Shown here piece after piece: positions 1 through 8,178 of a stretch of 64,000 nt of DNA. Positions within the stretch are counted from its first letter, which is position 1. Each line of letters starts with the position of its first letter. The notes under the pieces were generated by a model that saw only the letters and a list, made by a program, of their open reading frames with translations, was not told the origin of the DNA and ran no database searches. The DNA comes from Methylomonas sp. LW13 (GTDB lineage: Bacteria; Pseudomonadota; Gammaproteobacteria; Methylococcales; Methylomonadaceae): positions 4,030,001 to 4,094,000 of the forward strand of contig NZ_CP033381.1 in assembly GCF_016865255.1 (NCBI RefSeq), written 5' to 3'. The position numbers and the translations under genes are program-made.

Positions 1-780
1 GATGAAATAGTCATCGCTGTCGATGATCGTAGAAAAAAACTACCCGTAGAGGAACTGCTGGACATCAAAATGTCCGGCGTGCAAATCATGGACTTGCAAA
101 CTTTCTATGAGAGAGAGCAACGGCTGGTTTTTCTGGAGGCGCTGAGTCCAAGCTGGCTGATGTTTTCCGATGGTTTTGTGAGTGGCGGTTTACGCCCCAT
201 CGTCAAACGCAGCTTCGATATTTTAGCCAGTCTACTACTACTCTCCGTCAGTTGGTGGCTAATGATCCTCACCATGTTGGCGATCTATATCGAAAGCGGC
301 TTTGGTGCACCGGTTTTCTATCGGCAAAAACGTGTCGGCTATCGGGACATTCCGTTCGATGTCATTAAATTTCGCAGTATGCGTATCGACGCTGAAAAAA
401 ATGGCGCGCAATGGGCTAGCCAAACCGATGACCGCGTAACTCGCGTCGGCAAAGTGATTCGTAAATATCGGATAGACGAGCTGCCACAACTACTAAACGT
501 GCTAAAAGGCGATATGAGCTTTGTCGGCCCGCGCCCGGAGAGACCGGAATTCGTAAAAGGCTTCGAAGAGAATATTCCTTATTATAAAGAACGGCATAGG
601 GTTAAACCCGGCATCACCGGATGGGCGCAACTATGTTACCCCTATGGCGCCAGCGAATACGATACCCGACAAAAACTGCAATTTGATTTGTATTACGTCA
701 AAAACTACAGCCTGTTTCTGGACTTGACGATAATGCTGAGCACGGTAGAGGTTATTTTGTGGGGTAAGGGAGCGAGATAA
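1..780 (+). CDS. Exopolysaccharide sugar transferase (EpsB/TIGR03013-like), 5' end cut by window
   Basis: Membrane-bound polyprenyl-phosphate sugar-1-phosphate transferase that starts EPS repeat-unit assembly on the lipid carrier. The reading frame is open from base 1 (it reads [11 protein letters not shown]), so the ATG at 70 is internal and the N-terminal part lies outside the window. Seen: a hydrophobic segment after KRSFDIL, then the bacterial sugar transferase catalytic core with [27 protein letters not shown] and the ending typical of the WbaP/WcaJ/EpsB group. The N-terminal piece matches the style of TIGR03013, the version tied to exosortase A loci. This fits the EPS locus at 28-53 kb, although it stands apart from it. 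Sure of the family; the exact sugar is unknown. Confidence 0.9.
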   Translation, partial: DEIVIAVDDRRKKLPVEELLDIKMSGVQIMDLQTFYEREQRLVFLEALSPSWLMFSDGFVSGGLRPIVKRSFDILASLLLLSVSWWLMILTMLAIYIESGFGAPVFYRQKRVGYRDIPFDVIKFRSMRIDAEKNGAQWASQTDDRVTRVGKVIRKYRIDELPQLLNVLKGDMSFVGPRPERPEFVKGFEENIPYYKERHRVKPGITGWAQLCYPYGASEYDTRQKLQFDLYYVKNYSLFLDLTIMLSTVEVILWGKGAR

Positions 781-942
781 TTTCTTGGCTCTATAGCAAG
801 AGAAACTAGCAATCAACTTTACAACCCAAAACTGCATTTTTTATCTGGCTTAACTAGTTTAATTCCTGGCAAAACTAAATTCATTCGAGACCTGCAAAAA
901 CCTCTTAACCTTAAAAATTTACCCATTTCCGGCGAGGTGAAC

Positions 943-2010
943 ATGGCCAGCTGTAAGCAATGCTTGATTTCCGATGCAGTACCCGAGATAACCCTGGACG
1001 CGAATCGCGTTTGTAATCTTTGCCGAGATTTTAATCCTCAACACCAAAGACAAGAGGAAGAAAGCCGCAAGGAGCGAGAGCTCGATCTGGAAAAGGCGCT
1101 AAAAGACTGCAAGGGGCAAGCGGAATATGACTGCCTAGTGCCGGTCAGCGGCGGCAAAGATAGCCTTAACTTGCTCTACAAGCTAAAGGTGGAGTACGGT
1201 TTAAAAGTCCTGGCATTTACCACCGATATTAATATTCCCCCGATTGCCTGGGATAACATCCGTCGCACACTCGGCAAACTCGACATTGACCACCTGGTAT
1301 ACCGCCCATCCGATAACTTCTACCAAAAAGCTTTTCGTTATCTCTTAAAACATCAAGAACCGAGAGGTGCTGTCTACACAGTATCTTATGTCTATGCCCC
1401 GCTATTCGAAGGCGATGCAATCAAACTGGCCCTTCAAAAAAATATACCGCTAGTCCTCGCAGGATACTCGCCGGGGCAGCCTGAACCGGAAAGAATGCTC
1501 TACGAATTCTCCAGAAAATTAATCTGCGAAGTCGACTGGACGCCGCCGGCACTGAAAACGTGCGGAGAATTCGATGAACAAGAATTATCGCGCTTTTTCA
1601 ATCCCAACAATTACCCTAAAGGCACTCAATTTCCACGCTATTTAGCCCCTTACCATGCCTGGGAATATAATCAGGAAGAAGTGATGCAAAAAGTCGTCGA
1701 ATTGGGCCTGGTTAAGTCAAGTAAGCATGCCAGTCCGATCTTCAGTAACTACCCAATCAACTGGCTGCTGATGTATTCCGACTTAAAGCACTTTGGCTAC
1801 AATCCCTATCTTCCCGAATTCGCGGCTTTAATTCGTGAGGGTAAAGCCAATCTAAAAGAGTGGAAAATTTTGATCCCACTGGTCGACTTCATGATCAAAA
1901 ACAAAGTCTTCTTGGGCAAGGATGTCAGAACTAGTCTAAATTGGTTGGGAATGTCGGAACACGAGCTAGCTATTACCGAGCCTAAAGGTGCTTACGACCC
2001 GCCTGTATGA
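943..2010 (+). CDS. N-acetyl sugar amidotransferase (WbpG/PseA-like)
   Basis: Predicted to convert a sugar acetamido group to an acetamidino group on a nucleotide-activated or lipid-linked sugar, using ammonia from a partner glutaminase. Seen: two CxxC pairs near the N-terminus (CKQC, CNLC), likely a zinc site, and a PP-loop SGGKDS about residue 70 that binds ATP. A GTG at 937 could also start the frame, but GAGG at 934-937 is well placed for the ATG at 943. It lies 160 bp downstream of the priming sugar transferase and 16 bp before the AMP ligase, so co-transcription with the next gene is likely. No HisH/HisF-type ammonia-supplying partner is visible next to it; the amidotransferase at 37482 is far away. 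Family assignment good, substrate unknown. Confidence 0.85.
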   Translation: MASCKQCLISDAVPEITLDANRVCNLCRDFNPQHQRQEEESRKERELDLEKALKDCKGQAEYDCLVPVSGGKDSLNLLYKLKVEYGLKVLAFTTDINIPPIAWDNIRRTLGKLDIDHLVYRPSDNFYQKAFRYLLKHQEPRGAVYTVSYVYAPLFEGDAIKLALQKNIPLVLAGYSPGQPEPERMLYEFSRKLICEVDWTPPALKTCGEFDEQELSRFFNPNNYPKGTQFPRYLAPYHAWEYNQEEVMQKVVELGLVKSSKHASPIFSNYPINWLLMYSDLKHFGYNPYLPEFAALIREGKANLKEWKILIPLVDFMIKNKVFLGKDVRTSLNWLGMSEHELAITEPKGAYDPPV

Positions 2011-2026
2011 CTTAAAAGGAGAACGT

Positions 2027-3799
2027 ATGAGTCGATATAAGACACTTCCCGATTTATTAAAACTTAGAGCACACGAACATCCGGATGACGTAGCTCACTG
2101 GATTCTGGATACTGACGATACTTGGCATCCGATAAGCAATATAGAGTTTTATCGGAAAGTGATGGGTTTATCCGGGAAATTACAGGCTCTTGGCATAAAT
2201 ACAGGGCAGGTTGTCGCAATTATGGCTACAACCTCGCACGTATGGGAATCTCTACATCACGCCTTTTTATCATTAGGCGGAATTGTGGTTGGTATCGATC
2301 CCAACGAAAACTCCGAGCAATTAAACGCGATCATAAAAATTGCTAACGTTAAAATCCTGGCTATAGACCAAATCAAATACCTGGATAAATTTAACGATCT
2401 CAGCCAATTTGACAATATTGTTGCATTTAATAGCGATCCATCGAGATATCAACAAGATAAAATCAAATATCTAGATATACCCGAGACAGCAAATGGCGAA
2501 CTCAACGATACTCCGCAGCCTGAAATTCTAAAACCTTCCGATATTGCCACTATTGTATTCACGTCGGGTACTACCGGCACGCCCAAAGGTATCGCCTATC
2601 GACATGATCAAATTATTGCTGCTATAGACTCTATACTACTCACCTACCCGGAACTAAACGATAAACCGTGCCATTTAGTCTGCTGGTTACCGCTTTCCAA
2701 CTTATTTCAACGCATTGTGAATTTATGTGCATTAGCCGGAGGAGCCGAAGTATACTTTGTAGAGCAGCCGCATAAAATCATCGAATATCTGCCAGCAATA
2801 AATCCCCACATATTCATTGCTGTACCTCGATTTTATGAAAAACTTTACCAAGGATTTGAAGCCAAACTAAATCTGCAGCCGCGGCTTATCTCTCTATGCC
2901 TGAAATATAGCCTTAAAATGGGTGAAAGCCCGTCAACTATCGGCTCATTATTCAGAGCTGCCAATCGCCAAGTTTTTAAATCATTTACCTCTCTTTTTGG
3001 CGAAAATATACGGTATATGGTGAGCGGATCGGCAGCCATGCCGGTATGGTTGTTACATCGTTACCAATCTCTGGGATTGTTGATTTTAGAGGCATATGGA
3101 CTAAGCGAAAACGTGGTGCCTATTGCCGCAAATAGATCGTCAGAATACCGTTTTGGCACGGTAGGCAAGGCTTTACCAGGCAACACCATAAACTTGGCCG
3201 ATGATGACGAACTACTAGTTAAAGGCATAGGCGTTTTTAACGGATACCTTGACGACCAACCCACTAAGCAGAGCACCAACGAATCAGAATTCCTTCCTAC
3301 AGGAGATTACGCGAAAATCGACGCCCAGGGCTTTATAAGCTTGACCGGACGAAAATCTGAAGTTTTTAAAACGTCAACTGGTAGAAAAATTGCCCCCGTT
3401 GCAATCGAGTCGGTACTCCAAAGCAATGTAGCGATAGAGCATGCTGTTGTTTTCGGCGAGAATAGAAAATTCTTGGTTGCCTTGGTAACAGTTGGCAATT
3501 CAAATACCATTGAAGACCAATCTAGAACTACTTACGCGAAAAAAATCGCTATAGATCTGACAGCAACCACTTTGGGTTTACCCGAATATAAGCGCCCAGT
3601 TGGCATCATTTTTTCATATAAGCCCCTATCGGTTGCGGAGCAAGAATTAACGACAAATCTGAAGCTTCGCCGTAAAAATATCCGACACAAATACGAAAAA
3701 TGGATAGAGGAACTTTATAACTTGTTGGAAGAGCCAGAATCGACTATCCATTCCCAACCAATTTCAGCTAGCCGCGATATCGTGCTATTGAAGCTTTAG
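2027..3799 (+). CDS. AMP-forming acyl-CoA synthetase (long-chain FadD15-like)
   Basis: Adenylate-forming ligase that activates a carboxylic acid, probably a fatty acid, as acyl-AMP and then thioester. Seen: the P-loop-like FTSGTTGTPKG (about residues 178-188), the later YGLSE motif, and the TGDYAKID and GRKSEVFKTSTGRKI stretches of the C-terminal domain. 590 aa is normal for the long-chain group. An upstream in-frame GTG at 1988 overlaps the previous gene, but AAAAGGAG at 2014-2021 sits 5 bases before the ATG at 2027, which decides the start. It follows the sugar amidotransferase closely and precedes an acyl-reductase-like SDR, so the pair may activate and reduce a fatty acid. It differs from the exosortase-A-associated AMP ligase TIGR03098 as far as I can judge. 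Confidence 0.85.
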   Translation: MSRYKTLPDLLKLRAHEHPDDVAHWILDTDDTWHPISNIEFYRKVMGLSGKLQALGINTGQVVAIMATTSHVWESLHHAFLSLGGIVVGIDPNENSEQLNAIIKIANVKILAIDQIKYLDKFNDLSQFDNIVAFNSDPSRYQQDKIKYLDIPETANGELNDTPQPEILKPSDIATIVFTSGTTGTPKGIAYRHDQIIAAIDSILLTYPELNDKPCHLVCWLPLSNLFQRIVNLCALAGGAEVYFVEQPHKIIEYLPAINPHIFIAVPRFYEKLYQGFEAKLNLQPRLISLCLKYSLKMGESPSTIGSLFRAANRQVFKSFTSLFGENIRYMVSGSAAMPVWLLHRYQSLGLLILEAYGLSENVVPIAANRSSEYRFGTVGKALPGNTINLADDDELLVKGIGVFNGYLDDQPTKQSTNESEFLPTGDYAKIDAQGFISLTGRKSEVFKTSTGRKIAPVAIESVLQSNVAIEHAVVFGENRKFLVALVTVGNSNTIEDQSRTTYAKKIAIDLTATTLGLPEYKRPVGIIFSYKPLSVAEQELTTNLKLRRKNIRHKYEKWIEELYNLLEEPESTIHSQPISASRDIVLLKL

Positions 3800-3905
3800 T
3801 TTTAATTACAATACAAAGCAGCTAAAGATTCTCCGCTAATGCGAAAGCGTTGATTCTGGATTTTTAGACTTCGACAATATTCAATCCATCATGGAGCGCT
3901 CTCAT

Positions 3906-5051
3906 ATGGCAAAAAGAATTTTTGTTACCGGTGCCACGGGTGCAGTCGGCAGTACCTTGGTGCCCTTACTTTTGGAAGAAGCTGATAACTTTGTATGGCT
4001 GCTGATCCGCGCCGAATCCTCTGAGCACTTAAAAATTCGTCTCGAAGCTCTATTCCTCTTTTGGAACCTGGATAAGGAACAAGAAGTAAGCGCCAGAAAC
4101 CGTGTCATCGCTTTGCAAGGCGATGCCGATCTTGAAAAATTTGGAGTATCTGAAAGTGTTTACGCCGAAGTCTCTAGCCAATGTACCCACATTATTCATT
4201 GTGCCGGCGTTGTCAGAATGAATTTACCCCTGGAAGTAGCCAGACAACATGCGTTGGGATCCGCAAAAAACGTAATCGAGCTTGCGCTAGCGTGTCAAGC
4301 GTCAGGAAATTTACAAAAAGTCGAATATGTCAGCACAGTTGGCGTTGCCGGCAGAATGTCAGGTATCGTCCCTGAAACTTGGATCACCCAACCGAGGAGC
4401 TTTCACAACACCTATGAGCAATCCAAAGCGGAGGCCGAAGATTATCTTCACCAACAAATTGAACTTTACAATTTGCCGATAACCGTTCACAGGCCCAGCA
4501 TGGTTGTGGGTGACTCAAAAACCGGCAAGATTATTCACTTTCAAATTTTTTATTACTTGTGCGAATTCATATCAGGTGCCAAAACTCATGGCTTGCTACC
4601 GCATTTAAAAGATGCCACGCTTGATACAGTGCCGGTAGATTATGTCGCACGCGCTATCCAATGGAGTGCCAATCAGCCAACTCTCACCACCAACAAGATT
4701 CTACATCTTTGTTCGGGTCCGCACTTATCCATGCAATTGACCCATTTGCAAACTCTGGTGCGCGACAAAATGCGTGAGTTTGATACGCCTTTGCCAGCTG
4801 TGATTGCCGTACCGTCAGTATTTTTTACATTCCTTTTACGGGCGATGATGCCAATTGTTAGTCACACTACTTTACGCCAACTAAAAGCCGTTCCGATTTT
4901 TCTTGATTATTTGGCTGACAGGCAGATTTTTGGCAACGACAAAACAGCCGATCTATTCCTGGTAAATACTGGCCCGAGCTTACCGCCTGTTAAAAACTCC
5001 TTGGAAGTTGCTATAGCCTGTTATTTGCAATCTAAATCGAATAAAAACTAA
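3906..5051 (+). CDS. NAD(P)-dependent SDR, thioester/fatty acyl-CoA reductase-like
   Basis: Extended short-chain dehydrogenase of the NAD_binding_4 (male-sterility/thioester reductase) type. Such enzymes reduce acyl thioesters to aldehydes or alcohols. Seen: Rossmann motif TGATGAVG (residues 8-15), catalytic Ser about 143 in YVSTVG, and YEQSK (170-174) giving the Tyr and Lys. The C-terminus has an additional hydrophobic stretch (AVPSVFFTFLLRAMMP), as in fatty acyl reductases. An in-frame ATG at 3891 exists, but GGAG at 3893-3896 fits the ATG at 3906 better. It is 106 bp downstream of the acyl-CoA synthetase, which could supply its substrate. A nucleotide-sugar epimerase is less likely given the FAR-like C-terminal half. 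Confidence 0.75.
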   Translation: MAKRIFVTGATGAVGSTLVPLLLEEADNFVWLLIRAESSEHLKIRLEALFLFWNLDKEQEVSARNRVIALQGDADLEKFGVSESVYAEVSSQCTHIIHCAGVVRMNLPLEVARQHALGSAKNVIELALACQASGNLQKVEYVSTVGVAGRMSGIVPETWITQPRSFHNTYEQSKAEAEDYLHQQIELYNLPITVHRPSMVVGDSKTGKIIHFQIFYYLCEFISGAKTHGLLPHLKDATLDTVPVDYVARAIQWSANQPTLTTNKILHLCSGPHLSMQLTHLQTLVRDKMREFDTPLPAVIAVPSVFFTFLLRAMMPIVSHTTLRQLKAVPIFLDYLADRQIFGNDKTADLFLVNTGPSLPPVKNSLEVAIACYLQSKSNKN

Positions 5052-5106
5052 ACACTAGCAAAGCCAGACGACAAAATCACTCTGGATTAGGAAACAAGAG
5101 CAGACC

Positions 5107-5125
5107 TGTCGATAAATTTTACACA
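5107..5125 (+). promoter_or_regulatory. Possible enhancer-type site upstream of the sigma-54 promoter
   Basis: The AT-rich imperfect inverted repeat TGTCGATAAATTTTACACA lies about 50-65 bp upstream of the sigma-54 promoter of the PEP-CTERM gene, a normal distance for an activator such as PrsR. The match between half-sites is weak and I know of no confirmed PrsR consensus to compare it with. Confidence 0.2.
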
Positions 5126-5171
5126 TGAAATTATCAAAAAATTAAGTTATTGTTTTATATTGTGTTTTTAT

Positions 5172-5188
5172 TTGGCATGCTTTCTGCT
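5172..5188 (+). promoter_or_regulatory. Sigma-54 (RpoN) promoter of the PEP-CTERM gene
   Basis: TTGGCATGCTTTCTGCT matches the RpoN consensus (TTGGCACG-N4-TTGCT) at 15 of the 13 defined plus 4 free positions apart from two substitutions, with the invariant GG (-24) and GC (-12) spaced exactly 10 bases apart. Transcription should start near 5199, about 40 bp before the ATG at 5240. The same window encodes PrsR, a sigma-54 activator, and PrsK-PrsR-RpoN control of PEP-CTERM genes is known from floc-forming bacteria, so this is its likely target. Confidence 0.85.
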
Positions 5189-5239
5189 TTTCATCAAACG
5201 TAAACAAACACCCTTACAATCCATTAAACAGGAAATTTT

Positions 5240-6010
5240 ATGAAACACTCTATTGCAAAGCTCACATTGGTGGGCGCACTAATCGCACCAAGCGTATCTT
5301 TTGCTGCCAGCGTCGGCGGAGTAACCTGGAACGAGGCTAGCGGCTTTGATTTAACAATGAACGGCACAATATGGGAAACAGAAGCTAATAACGTAGGAGA
5401 TGTTGTAACTTTCTTCGGAACGGTTTCAAACGTCAACGGCACAACAACTTTCGTCGCTCCAGGCGCGGAATTGAGCTACTTTGGAACATTCACACTGTCC
5501 AATGCTGGAAATTTTGACGGCGACGTAAACGGCGAAGCAATATTTAACCTAGCATCCATGACGTTTTATTATGATGCAACCGCTGACTTCGATGCTTCAA
5601 ATTCAGCCACTGCAAACGACGGCAATATCTGGCTGACATTGACCGGACACGATTACGATGCGTACGGCTTAGGCCCGACAGGATTGGGCGCTATCTACGC
5701 CGAATTGAACGGTGCCTCTATTTCAAGTCTGGGTGATACTGGTGGTGGCTACGGAGCATGGGACGTGTTGGGCGGACAAGCAGCGCTATTCTTTGACACT
5801 AACACTGTTTCTACAATTAACGGCGTTTCAGTTGGCGCAAACAATGCAGACTTCACATTCTCCGACAGCTTTCAGCCATCTGGCGTTCCTGGCCTGCTGA
5901 CCGGTACCGGCGAACTAAAAGGCAAAACAGGCTCAGTTCCTGAGCCGGGCTCGCTGCTTTTGCTGTCTGTTGGCTTGTTGGGCATGGGCTTACGTAAAAG
6001 CTACCGCTAA
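5240..6010 (+). CDS. PEP-CTERM sorting domain protein (secreted)
   Basis: Exported protein expected to be cut and anchored or released by exosortase A. Seen: Sec signal peptide (residues 1-22, ending in SVSFAA), a Gly/Asn/Thr-rich beta-type body with no recognised enzyme motif, and the C-terminal tripartite sorting signal: VPEP at 233-236, a hydrophobic stretch (LLLLSVGLLGMG) and the basic tail LRKSYR. Length 256 aa, usual for the class. It is a single-gene unit with its own sigma-54 promoter upstream and a hairpin terminator after it. AGGAAA precedes the ATG. PEP-CTERM proteins are linked with EPS and floc or biofilm matrix; the exact role of this one is unknown. Confidence 0.92.
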   Translation: MKHSIAKLTLVGALIAPSVSFAASVGGVTWNEASGFDLTMNGTIWETEANNVGDVVTFFGTVSNVNGTTTFVAPGAELSYFGTFTLSNAGNFDGDVNGEAIFNLASMTFYYDATADFDASNSATANDGNIWLTLTGHDYDAYGLGPTGLGAIYAELNGASISSLGDTGGGYGAWDVLGGQAALFFDTNTVSTINGVSVGANNADFTFSDSFQPSGVPGLLTGTGELKGKTGSVPEPGSLLLLSVGLLGMGLRKSYR

Positions 6011-6072
6011 TACATTTGGCGAGACACATTTGCTATAACGCAATCAATCCCGCTTCTTGTTAAAACTTAAAG

Positions 6073-6111
6073 AGCCACTTAAGTCTTTAAAAACTTAGGT
6101 GGCTTTTTTAT
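6073..6111 (+). terminator. Rho-independent terminator after the PEP-CTERM gene
   Basis: Arms AGCCACTTAAGT (6073-6084) and ACTTAGGTGGCT (6093-6104) pair over 12 bases with one G-T pair, followed by a run of T. It ends the single-gene PEP-CTERM transcript. Confidence 0.8.
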
Positions 6112-6164
6112 TGGCTTGTTACATGTACATGTCCTAGCCACTCTCATAAACACCAAAGCTACTA

Positions 6165-6529
6165 TCAAATCTGGTGTTCAGTAGTTAATTGATCTTGCCC
6201 ACGATTCACAGCCCCCCACTAAGAGAGTAATCTCTGAACATGAGGAGTCTTATGAAAACCAACGAACAGCCATCAGTCGTTGCCGGAAAACCGAAACGCA
6301 CCCAATATTCACCGCAGTTTAAGAAGCGAGCCAAGCAAGACGGTGTTCCAAAGGTCGCCAAGCATTTGGGCATTGCTCAGGCCATGCTGTACAACTGGCA
6401 AGCCAAAAGCCGTCAAACCGGCCAACCGTTTGAAGAGCAAAAACTCCAGCAAGCCGAAATCGCGCGGCTGAAACGGGAAAATGCTCGTCTGGAAGAAGAA
6501 GTGGAGAAATAGTCAAATCTGGTGTACAG
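6165..6529. repeat. 17-bp direct repeat flanking an IS remnant
   Basis: TCAAATCTGGTGTTCAG at 6165-6181 and TCAAATCTGGTGTACAG at 6513-6529 differ by one base. They bracket the orfA fragment at 6240-6512, and the second copy begins right after the TAG that ends the fragment. They may be ends of a lost element or products of a deletion between short repeats. Confidence 0.6.
6240..6512 (+). pseudogene. Truncated IS3-family orfA
   Basis: N-terminal part of an IS3-type OrfA. Seen: the helix-turn-helix region (VPKVAKHLGIAQAMLYNWQ) followed by the start of the leucine-zipper segment (KLQQAEIARLKRENARLEEE). It stops at a TAG exactly where an intact OrfA would continue into ILKKA..FFAKE, and no orfB in plus orientation follows. 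The likely translation start is the ATG at 6252 (MKTNEQPS), after GAGGAG. It belongs to another subgroup than the element at 6556-7853, so at least two IS3 insertions have hit this spot. Confidence 0.8.
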
Positions 6530-6580
6530 ACGAACTGAATCAGGCGGCGATGTAATGGTCAACAAAACCCGGACACCAAA

Positions 6581-7469
6581 TCAGGCAGATTTTTTATAGA
6601 ATTCCCGCTCAAATTCGATTGGGGATTGGTAACCCAATGTTGAGTGCGATCGCCGGCCATTGTAAAAAGCCAAATAATCGATCACGCTCAGTTTCGCCGC
6701 TTCTTGGGTTTTGAATTTTTCGTAGTTGAGCTGTTCGTGCTTTAAACTGCGAAAAAAGCGTTCGGTTGGGGAATTATCCCAGCAATTGCCTTTTCGGCTC
6801 ATACTCTGCTCCATCTTCATGACGGCCAAATGGTGACGATATTCTCGGCTCGCATCTTGGCTACCTTGATCGGAATGATGCAATAAGCCGGGCGGAGGCT
6901 TACGCCGCCACTTGTGCCCTGTGGGTAGAAGGCCATTTGCAAGGCATTGGAGCAAAGCGATGTGCGCATGTGATCGTCAATCGCCCAGCCAACGACTTGG
7001 CGGGAAAAGAGATCAATGATCACCGCAACGTAAAGCCAGCCCTGCAGCGTCTACACATAGGTGATATCGGTCGTCCACACCTGATTAGGCTTGGCTACTT
7101 GAAATTGCCGATCCAATCGATTGGGTGAAATAGCCTCATTGTGGTTGCTGTCGGTCGTCGCTTTAAATCGCTTGGGATAACGTACCTGCAATCTCAAGTC
7201 TCGCATGAGTCGCCGGGTTTTAAAACGACCCGCAGCAAATCCCTGTTTTTGCAAGCGATCGGCTAGGCGACGCGAACCAAAGCACTGCTTATTGTCGACA
7301 AAAATCTGCCTGGCTGTTTCGGCCATTTTTCGATCTTGTTGCTCTTTTTCAACGTCTTTCGGGGCTTTTAACCAATCGTAATAGGCGCTGGTACTCACCT
7401 GCATCACTCGACACAGTACGGTCACTGGATACGTCTTCTCTTGCTCTCGAATAAACCCGTACTTTACTT
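6581..7469 (-). pseudogene. IS3-family transposase orfB, inactivated
   Basis: DDE integrase-type transposase of IS3 elements. Seen: the N-terminal HTH_21-like part (KYGFIREQEKTYPV), VWTTDITYV with the first catalytic Asp, HHSDQGSQ with the second, and the C-terminal NSPTERFFRSLKHE with the catalytic Glu, ending EFERE. Two lesions break it: a TAG at 7053-7051 where Trp is expected (TYV-W-TLQGWLY), and an 11-bp insertion at 6914-6924 that shifts the frame between MAFY and KWRRK. The element cannot make an active transposase from this copy. Confidence 0.85.
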
Positions 7470-7483
7470 GTGCCCTGTGGGTA
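6910..7483. repeat. Two identical 18-bp sequences containing an 11-bp insertion
   Basis: ACTTGTGCCCTGTGGGTA occurs at 6910-6927 and again at 7466-7483. In both places removing the inner 11 bases GTGCCCTGTGG (6914-6924 and 7470-7480) restores the expected transposase reading frame and leaves ACTTGTA. So the same short sequence entered twice at the same 7-base target within one element. Confidence 0.75.
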
Positions 7484-7794
7484 TTCGGCTTCTTTCGCAA
7501 AGAAGACGGCCGCCTTTTTTAATATTTCGCGCTCCATCCGTAACTGTTCATTTTCCTTGCGCAAGCGAATCAATTCGTCATGCTCTCCCAAGTTTACGCT
7601 GTTTTTTTCATCGTCGCGTCAGTCGCCGAGGGCTTGCGTTCCGCCCGAACCCAGCGTCCCATCGCACTTAACGATACGCCCAAATGATCGGCTGCTTGTT
7701 GCTGACTATAGCCTTTCTCCAAAACTAGCTTGGCGGCATCTTGCCTGAATTCCAAACTATATTTGGGTCGGTTGTGTTGTTTTTCGTTTGTCAT
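7464..7794 (-). pseudogene. IS3-family orfA, inactivated
   Basis: DNA-binding OrfA of the same element. Seen: HTH region (YSQQQAADHLGVSLSAMGRWV), then a TAA at 7596-7594 plus a frame change, then the zipper LIRLRKENEQLRMEREILKKA and FFAKEAEY. An 11-bp insertion at 7470-7480 sits just before the natural end (Lys then TAA at 7466-7464), where OrfB would normally be reached by frameshifting. Normal IS3 OrfA length is about 100 aa, and joining the two frames gives that. Confidence 0.8.
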
Positions 7795-7853
7795 GCTTAC
7801 CTCTAATAACAGTATAAAGTCTGCTTTTAGAAGTGTCCGGCTTCATTAAACCA

Positions 7854-8081
7854 TTTCAGTGTCCCGCTAGTCAGCGACGTTTGATGATGACAGGTCGTAC
7901 ATTGATAGAGATGACGGGTCTTGACCGCGCTATAACGACCGCCACCACAACGTAGACATTGAAAACCCGAGGGCCATCGCGCCTGAAATAGGGCTTCGGC
8001 GCATTGGCTTTCGGTACCGTAGCGCTTCAGGAAATCCATCAAACTGAAGCCCTTTTGAAATTGGACCGGGTTCTTTTTCAT
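7854..8081 (-). pseudogene. IS1595-family transposase fragment (N-terminal)
   Basis: First 75 or so residues of an ISSod11/IS1595-type transposase. Seen: the N-terminal region FSLMDFLKRYGTESQCAEAL and a zinc ribbon with two Cys pairs (CLRCGGG, CTTCHHQ), then SLTSGTL. There the sequence runs into the inverted repeat of the IS3 element at 7853. The catalytic ISXO2-like domain is missing, so the fragment is inactive. The true coding part ends at the junction; the further residues to a stop belong to the IS3 end. Confidence 0.8.
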
Positions 8082-8178
8082 GGCACGATCTCCAGTCAGG
8101 TTGGGGCTTTCATTGGACTTGCAGGAGGCCTCAAAGTTGCTGAGGTTTATGGGTAATCAGGATGTTTTTTAGGAGCAG

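Larger units (their letters stand above)
6556..7853 (-). mobile_element. Degenerate IS3-family insertion sequence
   Basis: Terminal inverted repeats are visible: TGGTCAACAAAACCCGGACA from 6556 and, reading in from 7853 on the other strand, TGGTTTAATGAAGCCGGACA. They share TGGT and CCGGACA at the same offset. The 1298 bp between carry orfA and orfB on the minus strand, both broken. The 3 bases outside each end (TAA and TTT) do not match, so no target duplication survives. At the right end it cuts into an IS1595-type transposase gene, showing it arrived later or that the ends were rearranged. Confidence 0.85.
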
